Assembly: GCF_012912005.1 (NCBI RefSeq)
Contig: NZ_JABBEA010000002.1
Location: 310,001-374,000, forward strand
Direction: 5' to 3'
Length of the DNA: 64,000 bases
Origin: Paenibacillus sp. SZ31
GTDB lineage: Bacteria > Bacillota > Bacilli > Paenibacillales > Paenibacillaceae
The notes under the pieces were generated by a model. That model searched no databases, was not told the origin of the DNA, and saw only the letters and a list, made by a program, of their open reading frames with translations. Below are positions 10,016 through 18,821 of this stretch, piece after piece. Position numbers and translations under genes: made by a program. Position 1 is the first letter of the stretch, and every line of letters begins with the position of its first letter.

Positions 10016-11905
10016 TTAAGCTTTGACAACCAACAATGTGTTGTTAAAATCAATATTTTTTTGACTAGTCTCTGCAATCACATCCGAGTAACTGTACGTA
10101 TTGGTTACAATAACAGGCGTTTGAGTGACATATCCTTCTTCTCTGATTTTGTCCAGATCAAATGTCAGCAAAGTCTGTCCCTTCGTGATTCTCTGACCTT
10201 CTTCCACAAAAGCCTCAAAATATTTTCCGTTCAACTTAACTGTATTTAAGCCGACATGAATAAGAATTTCGACTCCTTCATCGGATAACAGTCCAATAGC
10301 GTGTTTCTTAGGAAATAGGGACACAATCATGCCATCAAATGGAGCAATGACTTTCCCCTCGCTGGGTTCAATAGCAATTCCTTTACCCATTGCCTCTGAG
10401 GCAAACGCTACATCCTGTACATCCTGAAGTTGAATGAGCTGACCTTTAAGTGGAGTTGCAATAACGGAATCTTTAATTGTAATGACTTCATCCGCAACAC
10501 TACTCACCTCATTCGTACTTGAAACAGTATTTTGTGAAGGTGCGTCTTTTTCATATTTCAAACTGAGTAAATAGGTAAGCACAGCAGTTACAACAGTTGT
10601 TATAACAAGGGCGATCAAAATATTATATAGATTCCAGATATTTTCACCAATGTACAGCGGAATCGCCGGAATTCCTGAAGCGCCTGTTGCGTAACGAGAA
10701 ACATCCATAAGCCCTGCAAAGAGTCCCCCACTGGCAGCTCCAATCATACCCGCGACAAGTGGGTATCTCTTCGGTAAGTTTACGCCGTAAAGAGCTGGTT
10801 CCGTAATTCCCATCAACGCTGTGATCCCACTGGAAGCAGAAATTTGTTTTAATGCTTTATCCTTGGTTCTCATCCCTACAACTAATGCCGCGACACCTTG
10901 ACCTATACAATTGATCATTGCTCCAGGACCGAGGATATTCTCATAGCCTGATGTCGTGATTTGAGCAATGGATAGAGGGACAATATTATGGTGCAATCCA
11001 AACATAACCAGTATTGGCCAGAAGGTTGCAACCAGGAAAATAACCAGCCAGCTACCATGTGCACCCAAGAAATCAAAGCCCAAGGCTAAGTACGTTCCGA
11101 AAAACGACCCCAGTGGTCCCAATACCGTTAAAGCTAGAATTCCTGTCACTAAAATAGTGAACATGGGAACAAAAATAACTTTCACTGCATTCGGAATGAT
11201 CCTTTTAAACAACGATTCAATATATGATTGTGACCAAACTATTAAGAGAATTGGAACTACAGATGAACTATAAGATACAAGTGTTAGTGGGATTCCAAAA
11301 ACACTTACGTCAGTTCCATCTACACGCAATTGCGTCAAGTTTGGGTGGAGCAAAATACCAGCTAAAACGAGCGCTAACACGGGACTACACTTTAATTTGT
11401 TCGCAGCCGAAAATGCCAACAAGAATGGTAAAAAGTAGAAGATAGCATCCGACATAAGACTTACGACATAGTAAGTTTGGGAATCTTTTGAAATCCAGTT
11501 GAACAAAATAAGCAGAGCGAGTAATGCCTTGATCATCCCAGCACCAGCAATAGCAGGAACAATCGGACTAAATGTTCCGGAGACGAAATCGATTAGCTTC
11601 CCCAAAATACTAATTTTTCTAGCTTGAGTTGGTTCACCCGATGAACTCGCGTTAGGTTGAAGTTGTTTGATCACTTCTTTGTAAACGTCTTCAACATGTG
11701 TGCCGATAACGACTTGAAATTGTCCGCCGCTCTCAACCGCATCAATAACGCCATCAAACGACTTAAGCGCTTTTTGATCTGCTTTACTAGTATCATTCAG
11801 TGCAAATCTAAGCCTAGTCATACAGTGAGTCAGAGTGGATACATTCTCACTACCGCCCACTTTCTCTACAATATCTTGAGCCAACTTCTCGTATTTCTTG
11901 CTCAT
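10016..11905 (-). CDS. Beta-glucoside-specific PTS enzyme EIIBCA
   Basis: A 629-residue three-domain PTS permease. The N-terminal EIIB has the phosphorylated Cys28 in THCMTRLRF. The EIIC membrane domain (about 100-460) carries the sugar-binding motif GITEPALYG. The C-terminal glucose-type EIIA (about 480-629) has phospho-His550 in ILIHVGLN. It takes up beta-glucosides and phosphorylates them with phosphate passed from HPr. The product feeds the 6-phospho-beta-glucosidase encoded next. A cre-like site lies about 45 nt upstream of the ATG. I see no LicT-type RAT antiterminator. The start has AGGGGG 9 nt upstream. Its EIIA domain could also serve the EIIA-less permease at 31573-33039. Confidence 0.94.
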   Translation of the reverse strand: MSKKYEKLAQDIVEKVGGSENVSTLTHCMTRLRFALNDTSKADQKALKSFDGVIDAVESGGQFQVVIGTHVEDVYKEVIKQLQPNASSSGEPTQARKISILGKLIDFVSGTFSPIVPAIAGAGMIKALLALLILFNWISKDSQTYYVVSLMSDAIFYFLPFLLAFSAANKLKCSPVLALVLAGILLHPNLTQLRVDGTDVSVFGIPLTLVSYSSSVVPILLIVWSQSYIESLFKRIIPNAVKVIFVPMFTILVTGILALTVLGPLGSFFGTYLALGFDFLGAHGSWLVIFLVATFWPILVMFGLHHNIVPLSIAQITTSGYENILGPGAMINCIGQGVAALVVGMRTKDKALKQISASSGITALMGITEPALYGVNLPKRYPLVAGMIGAASGGLFAGLMDVSRYATGASGIPAIPLYIGENIWNLYNILIALVITTVVTAVLTYLLSLKYEKDAPSQNTVSSTNEVSSVADEVITIKDSVIATPLKGQLIQLQDVQDVAFASEAMGKGIAIEPSEGKVIAPFDGMIVSLFPKKHAIGLLSDEGVEILIHVGLNTVKLNGKYFEAFVEEGQRITKGQTLLTFDLDKIREEGYVTQTPVIVTNTYSYSDVIAETSQKNIDFNNTLLVVKA

Positions 11906-11949
11906 CCCATAATGCCCCCTCTTGTTGTTGCCGCCTAAATGAATAAAAT

Positions 11950-11964
11950 CGAAAGCGCTTTAAA
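11950..11964 (-). promoter_or_regulatory. cre-like site (CcpA) upstream of EIIBCA
   Basis: The minus strand reads TTTAAAGCGCTTTCG, matching 13 of 15 positions of the consensus WTGNAANCGNWNNCW, including the AAGCGCTTT core. It lies about 45 nt before the start codon, a normal place for catabolite repression of a beta-glucoside operon. Confidence 0.65.
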
Positions 11965-11980
11965 TAACTTTCCATGCAAC

Positions 11981-12054
11981 AAAAAAGCTATTTATCTGTA
12001 ATACATAAAGGCTGCATTCACTACACCTTTAAAATATCATCTGATAAACAGCTA
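11981..12054 (-). terminator. Large hairpin with U-tail between LysR and EIIBCA genes
   Basis: The arms AGCTATTTATCTG (11986-11998) and CTGATAAACAGCT (12041-12053) pair with two mismatches. An inner TAAAGG/CCTTTA stem lies in the loop. On the minus strand the hairpin ends in six U. It begins 28 nt after the LysR stop, so the simplest reading is a terminator of the LysR gene. As it is also upstream of the PTS gene on the same strand, it could instead work as an attenuator. Confidence 0.6.
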
Positions 12055-12081
12055 TAGCCAATACCTATAATTTATACTTTA

Positions 12082-12963
12082 TTATGCCTGAAAGGCATGC
12101 CTGATATGTTCCAAAAAACGTACCTCAGTTTGACTGAATACCTTATGTTTTTTCCAGACAATCACTGTTGGAAACTGAAGTTCCGGATGAAAAGGTCTAA
12201 AGCATAATGTGTCAGACTGCTTCATTGCAAGCGCACCCTCAATACAGATTGCCGTCCCTAACCCCTCCTCTACGAGGTTAAGTACATTAGATATTAAATT
12301 ATAGGTCGCAACGAAGTTTAGATGTGCATACTCATCGGCAAACCAGCTTGCAATCTCATTCTGTACGACAGATCGGCTGGATATGAGCAGAGGCACTCCA
12401 GCTAAATCGGTTGAAGTTACATATTCTTTCTGTGCAAGAGGTGATGAGGTCTTCATAAGGACTCCCCAACGCTCCTTCTGGGGCAGTCTGATGAAATCGT
12501 ATTTCTCAATATGAATGGGCTCTAACAAAATGCCCACATCGAGCAGTCCTTTATCGATTCGCTCCTTTATGTCATCCCCCGTTCCACTATAGATGTGATA
12601 CTTAACCTGCGGATACTCCATATTGAAGTCTTTTAATAATTGTAAAATAACATTGGACGTTAATGATTCAACACTCCCGATCGATATGGTTCCTCCAACC
12701 AGATTGTTCTGATCTTTAAACTCTTTCTCTGTTTTATCCGCAAGCGTGAGAATTTCTTCTGCTCTTTGACGTAAAAGCATGCCTGCTTCTGTCAGTGTTA
12801 TTTTACTTTTTCCACGTATAAACAGTTGAGTTTCTAAATTTTTTTCCAGATCAGCCAACTGCCTGCTTAACGTAGGTTGTGTCACATGTAAGATTGTTGC
12901 AGCATGTGTGATATTTTCTACACGAGCTACTGTCAAAAAATATCGAAGTACTCTGAGTTCCAT
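12082..12963 (-). CDS. LysR-family transcriptional regulator
   Basis: A roughly 293-residue LysR regulator with a winged HTH (residues 1-60, starting MELRVLRYFLTVARVENI, with TQPTLSRQLADLEKNL as recognition region) and an effector domain to the C-terminus. The start at 12963 is preferred over the longer frame (12987): it has AGGAGG 4 nt upstream and gives the canonical LysR N-terminus, whereas the upstream ATG has no ribosome binding site. It lies between a CMD-like gene (upstream, same strand, separated by a terminator) and the beta-glucoside PTS operon. Either could be a target. Confidence 0.87.
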   Translation of the reverse strand: MELRVLRYFLTVARVENITHAATILHVTQPTLSRQLADLEKNLETQLFIRGKSKITLTEAGMLLRQRAEEILTLADKTEKEFKDQNNLVGGTISIGSVESLTSNVILQLLKDFNMEYPQVKYHIYSGTGDDIKERIDKGLLDVGILLEPIHIEKYDFIRLPQKERWGVLMKTSSPLAQKEYVTSTDLAGVPLLISSRSVVQNEIASWFADEYAHLNFVATYNLISNVLNLVEEGLGTAICIEGALAMKQSDTLCFRPFHPELQFPTVIVWKKHKVFSQTEVRFLEHIRHAFQA

Positions 12964-13038
12964 AACTCCTCCTGGTTTACATTCCATTTAAGTGTCGCTT
13001 GAAGCATCAATTTCTTAGCTGTATTTGCCTGTTAACCA

Positions 13039-13071
13039 GAAAAAGACAGTTGATTGAGATAATCAACTGCC
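13039..13071 (-). terminator. Intrinsic terminator after CMD-like gene
   Basis: CAGTTGATT (13047-13055) pairs with AATCAACTG (13061-13069). On the minus strand it is followed by UCUUUUUC, just after the stop of the CMD-like gene. Confidence 0.85.
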
Positions 13072-13097
13072 TGTAATCATTAGCGCTATGAAGGAGA

Positions 13098-13859
13098 TTA
13101 TTTCTCTGGAATGATTTCATTAACGCAGCCTAAAGCATTAAGAGTTCGAGGGAATCCCATATAGGGAAGGCAGTGAGTAAGAGCGGTGATCATGGTTTCT
13201 TTATCATTGCCAACATTGATGTTGCCCTGAACATGTGCTTTGACTTGACTATCAGCACCTCCGAGTGCACTTAGTATACAAAAAGTAAGCAGCTCTCGTG
13301 TTTTCAGATCAAGACCTCCACGGGTATAGAAGTCACCAAAACAAAATGCTGAAAGATAGTCCTGTATATGCTTCTGATTTAATGGAGCATTCTCCCTGTT
13401 TTTCTCAATAATATCGCCAAAAATCTCTTTTTGGATACCAAGTCCTTTGTCAAATCGGTTATCTTCTTCAACCCGTTGTTGACTCTCAAGAGGCAGTGCA
13501 ACATGTTGTTCTTCGAATACTTCATTCATTTCCGATATGGCATTTAAGGTTTTCGGGAATCCTAAGTATGGTGCACATTGGTAGATTGCTTCTTGGATCT
13601 CCACGGGTGTCAATCCAACATTTAGAGCGGCACGAACATGTGCCTTGAGCTGAGGCAACGTTTGATTCGTAGTAAGTACGACCAGGGTTATAAGCTCGCG
13701 TTGTTTATCATCAAGGGCACCTTGATTGAAAATTTCACCAAATATGAAGCGACTCAATATGTTCTGAAATTCAGGATGTGTAGCATATGCCGCTGGAACC
13801 CCATCGCCGAATAGTTTTTTAAACGTTTCTTGGCTCTTGTCAATTCGATTCATATTCAT
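13098..13859 (-). CDS. Tandem carboxymuconolactone decarboxylase-like protein
   Basis: This protein of about 253 residues holds two CMD/AhpD-fold repeats, each containing the family pattern ending in QxKAH: TLPQLKAHVRAALNVG in the first half and ADSQVKAHVQGNINVG in the second. Each repeat ends with a matching YLGFPKTLNAI / YMGFPRTLNAL helix. No CxxC pair is visible, so it is not an AhpD-type peroxidase. Two-domain CMD proteins include gamma-carboxymuconolactone decarboxylases and many uncharacterised proteins near LysR genes. The start at 13859 is used because AGGAGG lies 4 nt upstream; the longer frame from 13880 would contain that box inside the coding region. The next gene on this strand is a LysR regulator. 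Confidence 0.85.
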   Translation of the reverse strand: MNMNRIDKSQETFKKLFGDGVPAAYATHPEFQNILSRFIFGEIFNQGALDDKQRELITLVVLTTNQTLPQLKAHVRAALNVGLTPVEIQEAIYQCAPYLGFPKTLNAISEMNEVFEEQHVALPLESQQRVEEDNRFDKGLGIQKEIFGDIIEKNRENAPLNQKHIQDYLSAFCFGDFYTRGGLDLKTRELLTFCILSALGGADSQVKAHVQGNINVGNDKETMITALTHCLPYMGFPRTLNALGCVNEIIPEK

Positions 13860-14578
13860 CAAACCTCCTGTATATTTCAATTCCAGAAATAAATTATAAA
13901 CCTAAACAATCGAGGTTCAATGATCAATTCTTCTTAATATGTGCATTAATCAACACATTGTTAATACTTGCCCATTATTTTATTCACACTATTTATTCAA
14001 TAAAGTCTTTTATGCTATGACCAATCCCGAGTTATTTCGGTTAACGGCGTGGACTCCTTCAAATCCATTTGGCCCATCGTTTGACCCTAACGCATTGGAA
14101 GCTCTGGATGAAACAAAAGATGCTATTTCCAAGGCAATTGGTATATTAACGACTCCATCACCAACGAAACTCTAAATCAAGCCCGGAACAAACATTCAAC
14201 CCTCCTATCCCCCAGAGCAACTTTGAATGTAGATCAATTTGTGTGTTGTCATTATCACAAGGTGATCCCATCTTATAATGAAAGAGTAAAGAAATTATAG
14301 CCTATTCATATCATTTTATTGCCTAATCCTATCAAATGAATACTGTTGAATGAGGTCTGTTTTGAATAAAATAGACTATTATAATCAATGAAATAAAGGA
14401 TTCTCGATTCCCGCTGACGCTAAAGAAAGTCATTTACAGTGAATGATATGCATATTGATTGTTTAACCAAATCGTGTTTATAATGCTAAAAACCGAGCAT
14501 TGAAACAGTTTTCTCTCACGATGAAGGATTTTCGAATAATAATACTACAATGTTAGGGTCTAAGGCGGAGGTTTTTGA
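13860..14578. other. 719-bp gene-poor region with an unrecognised open frame
   Basis: No protein family is recognised here. A plus-strand frame at 13939-14175 (78 codons) lacks a clear ribosome binding site. The opposite strand is open without an ATG from about 14172 to 14018 and reads VGDGVVNIPIALEIASF then SNDGPNGFEGVHAVNR. It is preceded on that strand by GGAGGGTTGAATG near 14195 and an early stop, which would fit a small decayed gene. The right part (14180-14560) is AT-rich and should carry the promoter of the TetR gene. Confidence 0.3.
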
Positions 14579-15124
14579 ATGGTTAAACTGGATCGAAGAG
14601 TGATCAAATCTCAAGACGCTATTAAGAAAGCAGTACTTGAGTTGATGGCTGAAAAAATTTTCGAAGAAATTACTATCCGTGATATTTCAGATAGGGCCAA
14701 CGTTAATCGAGGCACGATTTACCTACACTATATGGATAAATATGACCTACTCGATAAAATTATCGAAGAGCATATTGGCAATCTCCGTGATCTATGCCAC
14801 GCTGCATCCGATATGAGTTTTCAAGAAGGGAACTATGTTTGGTTTGAATATTTTGCCAAAAATCACTTATTTTTCTCAACCATGTTAAACACGAAAAGTG
14901 CCACTTATTTTCACAGCCGATTCATTGATCTGGTTGTCCAGGAATATAAGATTGAGGTTGATACTACCGAAGGAAAGAATAAAGGTATGGATGACGAAGT
15001 TATTCTTCAATTTCTTGCAGCAGCAGTTGTTGGAAGTGTGGAATGGTGGTTCAAAAATGGAATGTCCATACCTCCTCGGGTTATGGCAGAACAGACTGGG
15101 GTATTGTTAGATAGAAACTTCTAA
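14579..15124 (+). CDS. TetR/AcrR-family regulator
   Basis: A 181-residue regulator with an N-terminal TetR helix-turn-helix (about residues 8-55; ITIRDISDRANVNRGTIYLHY) and a C-terminal all-helical ligand domain resembling the TetR_C_8 type common in Firmicutes. The ATG has GGCGGAGG 7 nt upstream. It converges on a redox operon (aldo/keto reductase, quinone reductase, tautomerase) across a shared terminator. A regulatory link to that operon is plausible by proximity, but the operon promoter is 2.4 kb away and no shared operator was found. Confidence 0.85.
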   Translation: MVKLDRRVIKSQDAIKKAVLELMAEKIFEEITIRDISDRANVNRGTIYLHYMDKYDLLDKIIEEHIGNLRDLCHAASDMSFQEGNYVWFEYFAKNHLFFSTMLNTKSATYFHSRFIDLVVQEYKIEVDTTEGKNKGMDDEVILQFLAAAVVGSVEWWFKNGMSIPPRVMAEQTGVLLDRNF

Positions 15125-15157
15125 TTCCCTTACCTTGCAGGATTCAAACAGAAGCAA

Positions 15158-15207
15158 CCAAATAAAAAATCCTCATTTCTGCTAGGAAATGAGGATTTTT
15201 TATTTGG
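15158..15207. terminator. Bidirectional terminator with perfect 21-bp stem
   Basis: The 21-nt arm at 15158-15178 is perfectly complementary to 15187-15207, with an 8-nt loop. The stem core is ATCCTCATTT/AAATGAGGAT, with A-runs on the 5' side and T-runs on the 3' side in both directions. It separates the convergent TetR and aldo/keto reductase genes. Confidence 0.93.
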
Positions 15208-15221
15208 TTATAAGAGTTCAG

Positions 15222-16187
15222 TTAGTGCATTGCTTTTTCCCACTCGCCTGGAACCTCGACATCCGTTTCTTCTGCTGCGATCTGCAGTTTAGTGATGTCG
15301 TCCGTAGTCAGAGTGATTTCAATGGCTTTTACAGCATCCTCGACGTGGCTCGTTTTCGTTACCCCGATAATCGGAACGGTACCCTTTCCAATGGCCCAAG
15401 CTATTGCAATATGGGCAACAGAGGCACTGTACTTGCTACCTATTTCTCTCATGACGTGAATCAAATTTTCGAGCTTAGCAAGGCGATCAGGACCAAAGGC
15501 TTCCCCTCTCCTTGTACCACTAGGTAAAGGATTTTGTGCACTGTATTTGTCTGTTAATGCTCCTTGTTCCAGTACCATGTAGGAGAAAAATACAATATCA
15601 TTCTCTGTACAGTAATCAATAATTCCTGCTTTCTCGGACGAGCGATAAAGCAAGCTGTAATGGTTTTGCACAGCTGAAATTCGCAAGCCTTCCTCCGCCA
15701 ATATACTGGCTGCCAGTTTGATTTCATCCAAATTATGATTGGATACTCCTACATGACGAACCTTTCCACTTTTCATTAAAGGAATTAGTTGAGGGGTCCA
15801 CCTTTTTACATCTGCGGGATTATGTATCCAGTAGATGTCTGCATGATCCACATGAAGTCTTTCTAAACTTTGTTCTAAAAGTTCCTCCATTGCGTTATCG
15901 TGATCGCCTGCAAACTGTGGTGTGAATTTCGTAGAAATCAACACGGCATCATGTTGTTTGGCAAAGCTCCCCAATATGGACTCCGAGGAACCCATTCCAT
16001 ATACTGCTGCTGTATCCCATAACCAGAGTCCGGCATTCATAGCTGCGTCAAAGACTGGTTGGAGGTCCGCTTCTGTCAGTTGATTCCCGAACACGGTATT
16101 TCCTCCAGCTTCGCCGGTTCCCCAAGACCAAGTGCCCAAAGCAATCGGTGGTACATTGGTGTTTTTTGATAATTGAACACTCTTCAT
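15222..16187 (-). CDS. Aldo/keto reductase
   Basis: A 321-residue NADPH-dependent reductase of the AKR (alpha/beta)8 fold. The catalytic tetrad can be read as Asp58 and Tyr63 (WDTAAVYGMG), Lys87 (STKFTP) and His122 (YWIHNP). The cofactor region near the C-terminus contains GKGTVPIIGVTK. It reduces aldehydes or ketones in the cytoplasm; the substrate is not predictable. It is the last gene of a minus-strand set after the tautomerase and quinone reductase, starting 30 bp after the latter. The set looks like a response to electrophiles or quinones. Confidence 0.9.
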   Translation of the reverse strand: MKSVQLSKNTNVPPIALGTWSWGTGEAGGNTVFGNQLTEADLQPVFDAAMNAGLWLWDTAAVYGMGSSESILGSFAKQHDAVLISTKFTPQFAGDHDNAMEELLEQSLERLHVDHADIYWIHNPADVKRWTPQLIPLMKSGKVRHVGVSNHNLDEIKLAASILAEEGLRISAVQNHYSLLYRSSEKAGIIDYCTENDIVFFSYMVLEQGALTDKYSAQNPLPSGTRRGEAFGPDRLAKLENLIHVMREIGSKYSASVAHIAIAWAIGKGTVPIIGVTKTSHVEDAVKAIEITLTTDDITKLQIAAEETDVEVPGEWEKAMH

Positions 16188-16217
16188 TTACTATCACCTT
16201 CTGAATATGAGTTTTTA

Positions 16218-16763
16218 TTAGCTGGATATCTGCTCAACTTTTGGGTTCAACGCATACGACACGTAATCCTCGGCACTTTTCTCAAGTTGCTCATCTGACA
16301 GGTGTTGCATTACGCCAGTCAATATGTATGGTGTCAGATAGCGAGTTCCAATCATATTACTGGTTGCCTCGAATGGACGTAACAGCTCTGTAATCGAATA
16401 TTTAAAATGCCCGTCTGACATATAATTTTCTTTTGGGGCACCAGCAGAAACGGCGACAAGAAGCTCTTTTCCATGTAGGTTATTTCCTTGGCTACCATAA
16501 GCCCAACCATAAGTCAGAACGGTATCCTGCCATTTTTTCAATAATGATGGGCTACTGTACCAGTAGAAAGGGAATTGCAAAACAATGCGGTCATGTCCTT
16601 CCATCAATTGTTGCTCGGCCGCTACATCAATTTTCTCATCAGGATAAGCCTCATATAGACGATGAACGGTAACGTTGGACTGCTTTTCCATTTCTTCGGT
16701 CAATCGCTTGTTCACACGAGAAGTTGCCAAATTTGGGTGAAATACAAGAATGAGTGTCTTCAT
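16218..16763 (-). CDS. Flavodoxin-fold NAD(P)H oxidoreductase
   Basis: This 181-residue protein matches the MdaB/KefF/YwrO group of FMN/FAD quinone reductases. It starts MKTLILVFHPNLATSRVNK with the phosphate-binding loop. It then has the aromatic FPFYWYSSPSLLKKW segment and the GWAYGSQGNNLHGK loop typical of the family. These enzymes reduce quinones or related electrophiles by two electrons. Its ATG overlaps the stop of the preceding tautomerase gene in a TAATG junction, so the two are translationally coupled. An aldo/keto reductase follows. Confidence 0.9.
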   Translation of the reverse strand: MKTLILVFHPNLATSRVNKRLTEEMEKQSNVTVHRLYEAYPDEKIDVAAEQQLMEGHDRIVLQFPFYWYSSPSLLKKWQDTVLTYGWAYGSQGNNLHGKELLVAVSAGAPKENYMSDGHFKYSITELLRPFEATSNMIGTRYLTPYILTGVMQHLSDEQLEKSAEDYVSYALNPKVEQISS

Positions 16764-17002
16764 TATAGTCGGTCTCCTTGTTGTGTGTTGTTTTCCTCGC
16801 TTTTAAGCGAATCGCTTTGCTGTCTGTCTGCAATAAGCTGTCCAGCAACGCCTATGTTCTCTGTATCATTCTCCTTCACAAATACAAAAAAAGCTTGCTG
16901 AGGTATGTTCATAATATTTGAAGCTGATTCGGTAAGTTCTTGTACTAACTTTCTTTTTTGTTCTTTAGACAATTTTGCTGCTTCAACTGTAATTACGGGC
17001 AT
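16763..17002 (-). CDS. 4-oxalocrotonate tautomerase-family protein
   Basis: A 79-residue protein starting MPVITVEAAKLSKEQKRKL. Removal of Met exposes the catalytic Pro1 of the tautomerase superfamily. The beta-alpha-beta core runs to about residue 60. A hydrophilic tail of about 18 residues makes it longer than the usual 62-residue enzyme. It is first in a three-gene operon with a quinone reductase and an aldo/keto reductase. Proteins of this type often sit in operons for electrophile or aromatic compound handling; the natural substrate is unknown. Confidence 0.85.
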   Translation of the reverse strand: MPVITVEAAKLSKEQKRKLVQELTESASNIMNIPQQAFFVFVKENDTENIGVAGQLIADRQQSDSLKSEENNTQQGDRL

Positions 17003-17184
17003 TGGTGTTGTCTCCTTTTATTTGGGTTTTCATATAGATCACTGATCAACTTACTTTCATTATTTTAAACAGAAACAGGACAGTTACAATGAGCAAATCT
17101 TCGAGATGTGTGGATTACTCAACACAATAATCACAATTGCCTATTATAATGTATATGGATTAATATGATATTCTAATTTTATGT

Positions 17185-17226
17185 ATAAAAAGAGCGAACA
17201 AAGCACTTGTGTGCCCTGTTCGCTCT
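17185..17226 (-). terminator. Intrinsic terminator after sigma/anti-sigma operon
   Basis: AGAGCGAACA (17191-17200) pairs with TGTTCGCTCT (17217-17226), with an inner GCAC/GTGC pairing. On the minus strand the stem is followed by UUUUUAUAC. The rest of 17003-17256 holds the upstream region of the tautomerase operon. Confidence 0.88.
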
Positions 17227-17256
17227 TCATCATGCATTTGTATCGCTGTCTTCGCC

Positions 17257-18228
17257 TTACTCGCCCAGGCTGTTCCAGAACGTTTGAAACGCGCCTTTCT
17301 CAACTTCCAGGAATGCCGGAACATTACCGTAACGCACCAGACCTTCACCGAACAGAACCAGTGGAACCTGCATTTTATCTTCCAGCGTAAGATAGATGAT
17401 CTTGCGATCTTCCTTGCTGTAGAGGTTCTCTTCCAATTCCGGACTCGTTGCAATCGGTTTGGCAGCAGATAACGCAGAGACGAAGCTCTCCAGTGATTCG
17501 TCCGCTGCCAACGGCTGAAGCTGCTGCAATCCGTTGTTCCAGCTGTCGAACGTCTCCCATTGCGCAGAAGTGATGTTGCCTTCGAGATGAAGCTTTCCGA
17601 TCAAGTCGGCTCCGCTACTGATGGTGATCCCGTTATTTTTGTCGAATAGTTGAGCATACACCTGACCATCGATCTCGGTGTAAGACATGATGCGGAAGTC
17701 CTTGTCATAGCCATTGACCGCATAGATGTCCGCTTCGCCAATGTTGGAAGCAAGCTCCGTGTATTTATCCTGGCCGCTCCACTCATTGATGCCGCCAGTA
17801 GTGGTGCCGAGTTTTTCGCCGCGCAGGTTGAGCGCACTGGTGCCTTCAAGTAGAGTTTCGGACTGTAAATAGACGTTCCCCTCATAGACAACCACTGGCA
17901 ACATGCTCGCCATGGCACCTTTGCCGTTTGAATCCGGCAACTCCATCTTAGGAATCACAATCGGATCGAACGACGCGCCTGGCGTCACCTCTGCCACCTG
18001 AGGAGTTGATGCGGCTGGTCCATTGAATTGTTGCCATACACTTGGCGCAGCCAAGCCGATACTGGCAGCGATAACGACGCTTGCTGCAATATATAATGGT
18101 TTACGTTGACGTTTTGGCCCCTGATGTCGCGTGTTCAAAGATTGCTCTACCCGTTTTTTCATTTGCTCGTCTGTTTTCATATGATCCACCGCTTTCTTGT
18201 AGTTTTGTTTGAATTGTTCTTCGTTCAT
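17257..18228 (-). CDS. Probable membrane-anchored anti-sigma factor
   Basis: This 323-residue protein has a charged N-terminal cytoplasmic part (about 1-43; MNEEQFKQNYKKAVDHMK), one membrane helix (about 45-63; YIAASVVIAASIGLAAPSVW) and a large extracellular domain with no recognised family. It directly follows an ECF sigma gene: its ATG is at the sigma stop with 1-bp overlap, the standard arrangement of a sigma factor and its membrane-bound antagonist. The N-terminal part would sequester sigma; the outer domain would sense an envelope or environmental signal. The function is inferred from position and topology, not from a recognisable anti-sigma motif. Confidence 0.75.
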   Translation of the reverse strand: MNEEQFKQNYKKAVDHMKTDEQMKKRVEQSLNTRHQGPKRQRKPLYIAASVVIAASIGLAAPSVWQQFNGPAASTPQVAEVTPGASFDPIVIPKMELPDSNGKGAMASMLPVVVYEGNVYLQSETLLEGTSALNLRGEKLGTTTGGINEWSGQDKYTELASNIGEADIYAVNGYDKDFRIMSYTEIDGQVYAQLFDKNNGITISSGADLIGKLHLEGNITSAQWETFDSWNNGLQQLQPLAADESLESFVSALSAAKPIATSPELEENLYSKEDRKIIYLTLEDKMQVPLVLFGEGLVRYGNVPAFLEVEKGAFQTFWNSLGE

Positions 18229-18719
18229 TACAGTTCCTCTCCTTCAAGCTCCAGTTTTAACAGCTGTCTGCCACGTTTCAACCTCATTTTCACCGCTGAC
18301 TCGCTAATCTCCAGGATCTCGCTAATTTCTCGGATCGGATAATCTTCGTAATAATACAGATGAACCACCGATCTATACTTGACGGGCAGTGACAGCACAA
18401 GTTCGATCAATGCGTGATCTTCAGGATTGTCCGTAGTAAGGGGATCGACTCCCTCCAGCTTGACCTCCCGTTTACGCCAGCCTCTGCCTAATAAGGATTT
18501 GCAATGATTGGTGATGACCCGAATCAACCATGCTTTTTGATGCTCCGCATCGTTGAATGTAGGGGCTTTTTCTATTAGTTTGATGAAGGTATCCTGAGTG
18601 GCTTCCTCCGCGGCTTCTCGTCTGCCGAGGTGCACCATGGCAATCCGGAACAGCGTATCCGCGTATGTCTCATAGACTTTCATCACATGATCGCCCAGCT
18701 GGGGAACTGATCGCTGCAT
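18228..18719 (-). CDS. ECF-type RNA polymerase sigma factor
   Basis: A 163-residue sigma-70 family protein with region 2 (about 15-80; AAEEATQDTFIKLIEKAPTF, then KAWLIRVITNHC) and region 4 (about 105-155; LPVKYRSVVHLYYYEDYPI, then HTH residues EISEILEISESAVKMRLKRG). Regions 1 and 3 are absent, as in ECF sigmas. Overlap with the following membrane protein suggests a sigma/anti-sigma pair. The ATG is 11 nt after AGGAGG, a slightly long spacing. Autoregulation is likely but its own promoter could not be assigned safely. Confidence 0.92.
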   Translation of the reverse strand: MQRSVPQLGDHVMKVYETYADTLFRIAMVHLGRREAAEEATQDTFIKLIEKAPTFNDAEHQKAWLIRVITNHCKSLLGRGWRKREVKLEGVDPLTTDNPEDHALIELVLSLPVKYRSVVHLYYYEDYPIREISEILEISESAVKMRLKRGRQLLKLELEGEEL

Positions 18720-18821
18720 GGTTGTTATGCCCTCCTTTATACCTCTAACACTCTTACGGACGGCATTTGGTCACATTTTGTTTTAGGATTTTTTTTATTG
18801 GTCCATTTTCATTCAAAATGC

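Noticed and set aside
18740..18790. ECF-type promoter (GTGACC and CGTCCGTA) before the sigma factor gene
   Set aside because: The spacing between the two boxes is about 11 nt, too short for a standard ECF promoter, and I cannot test alternatives.
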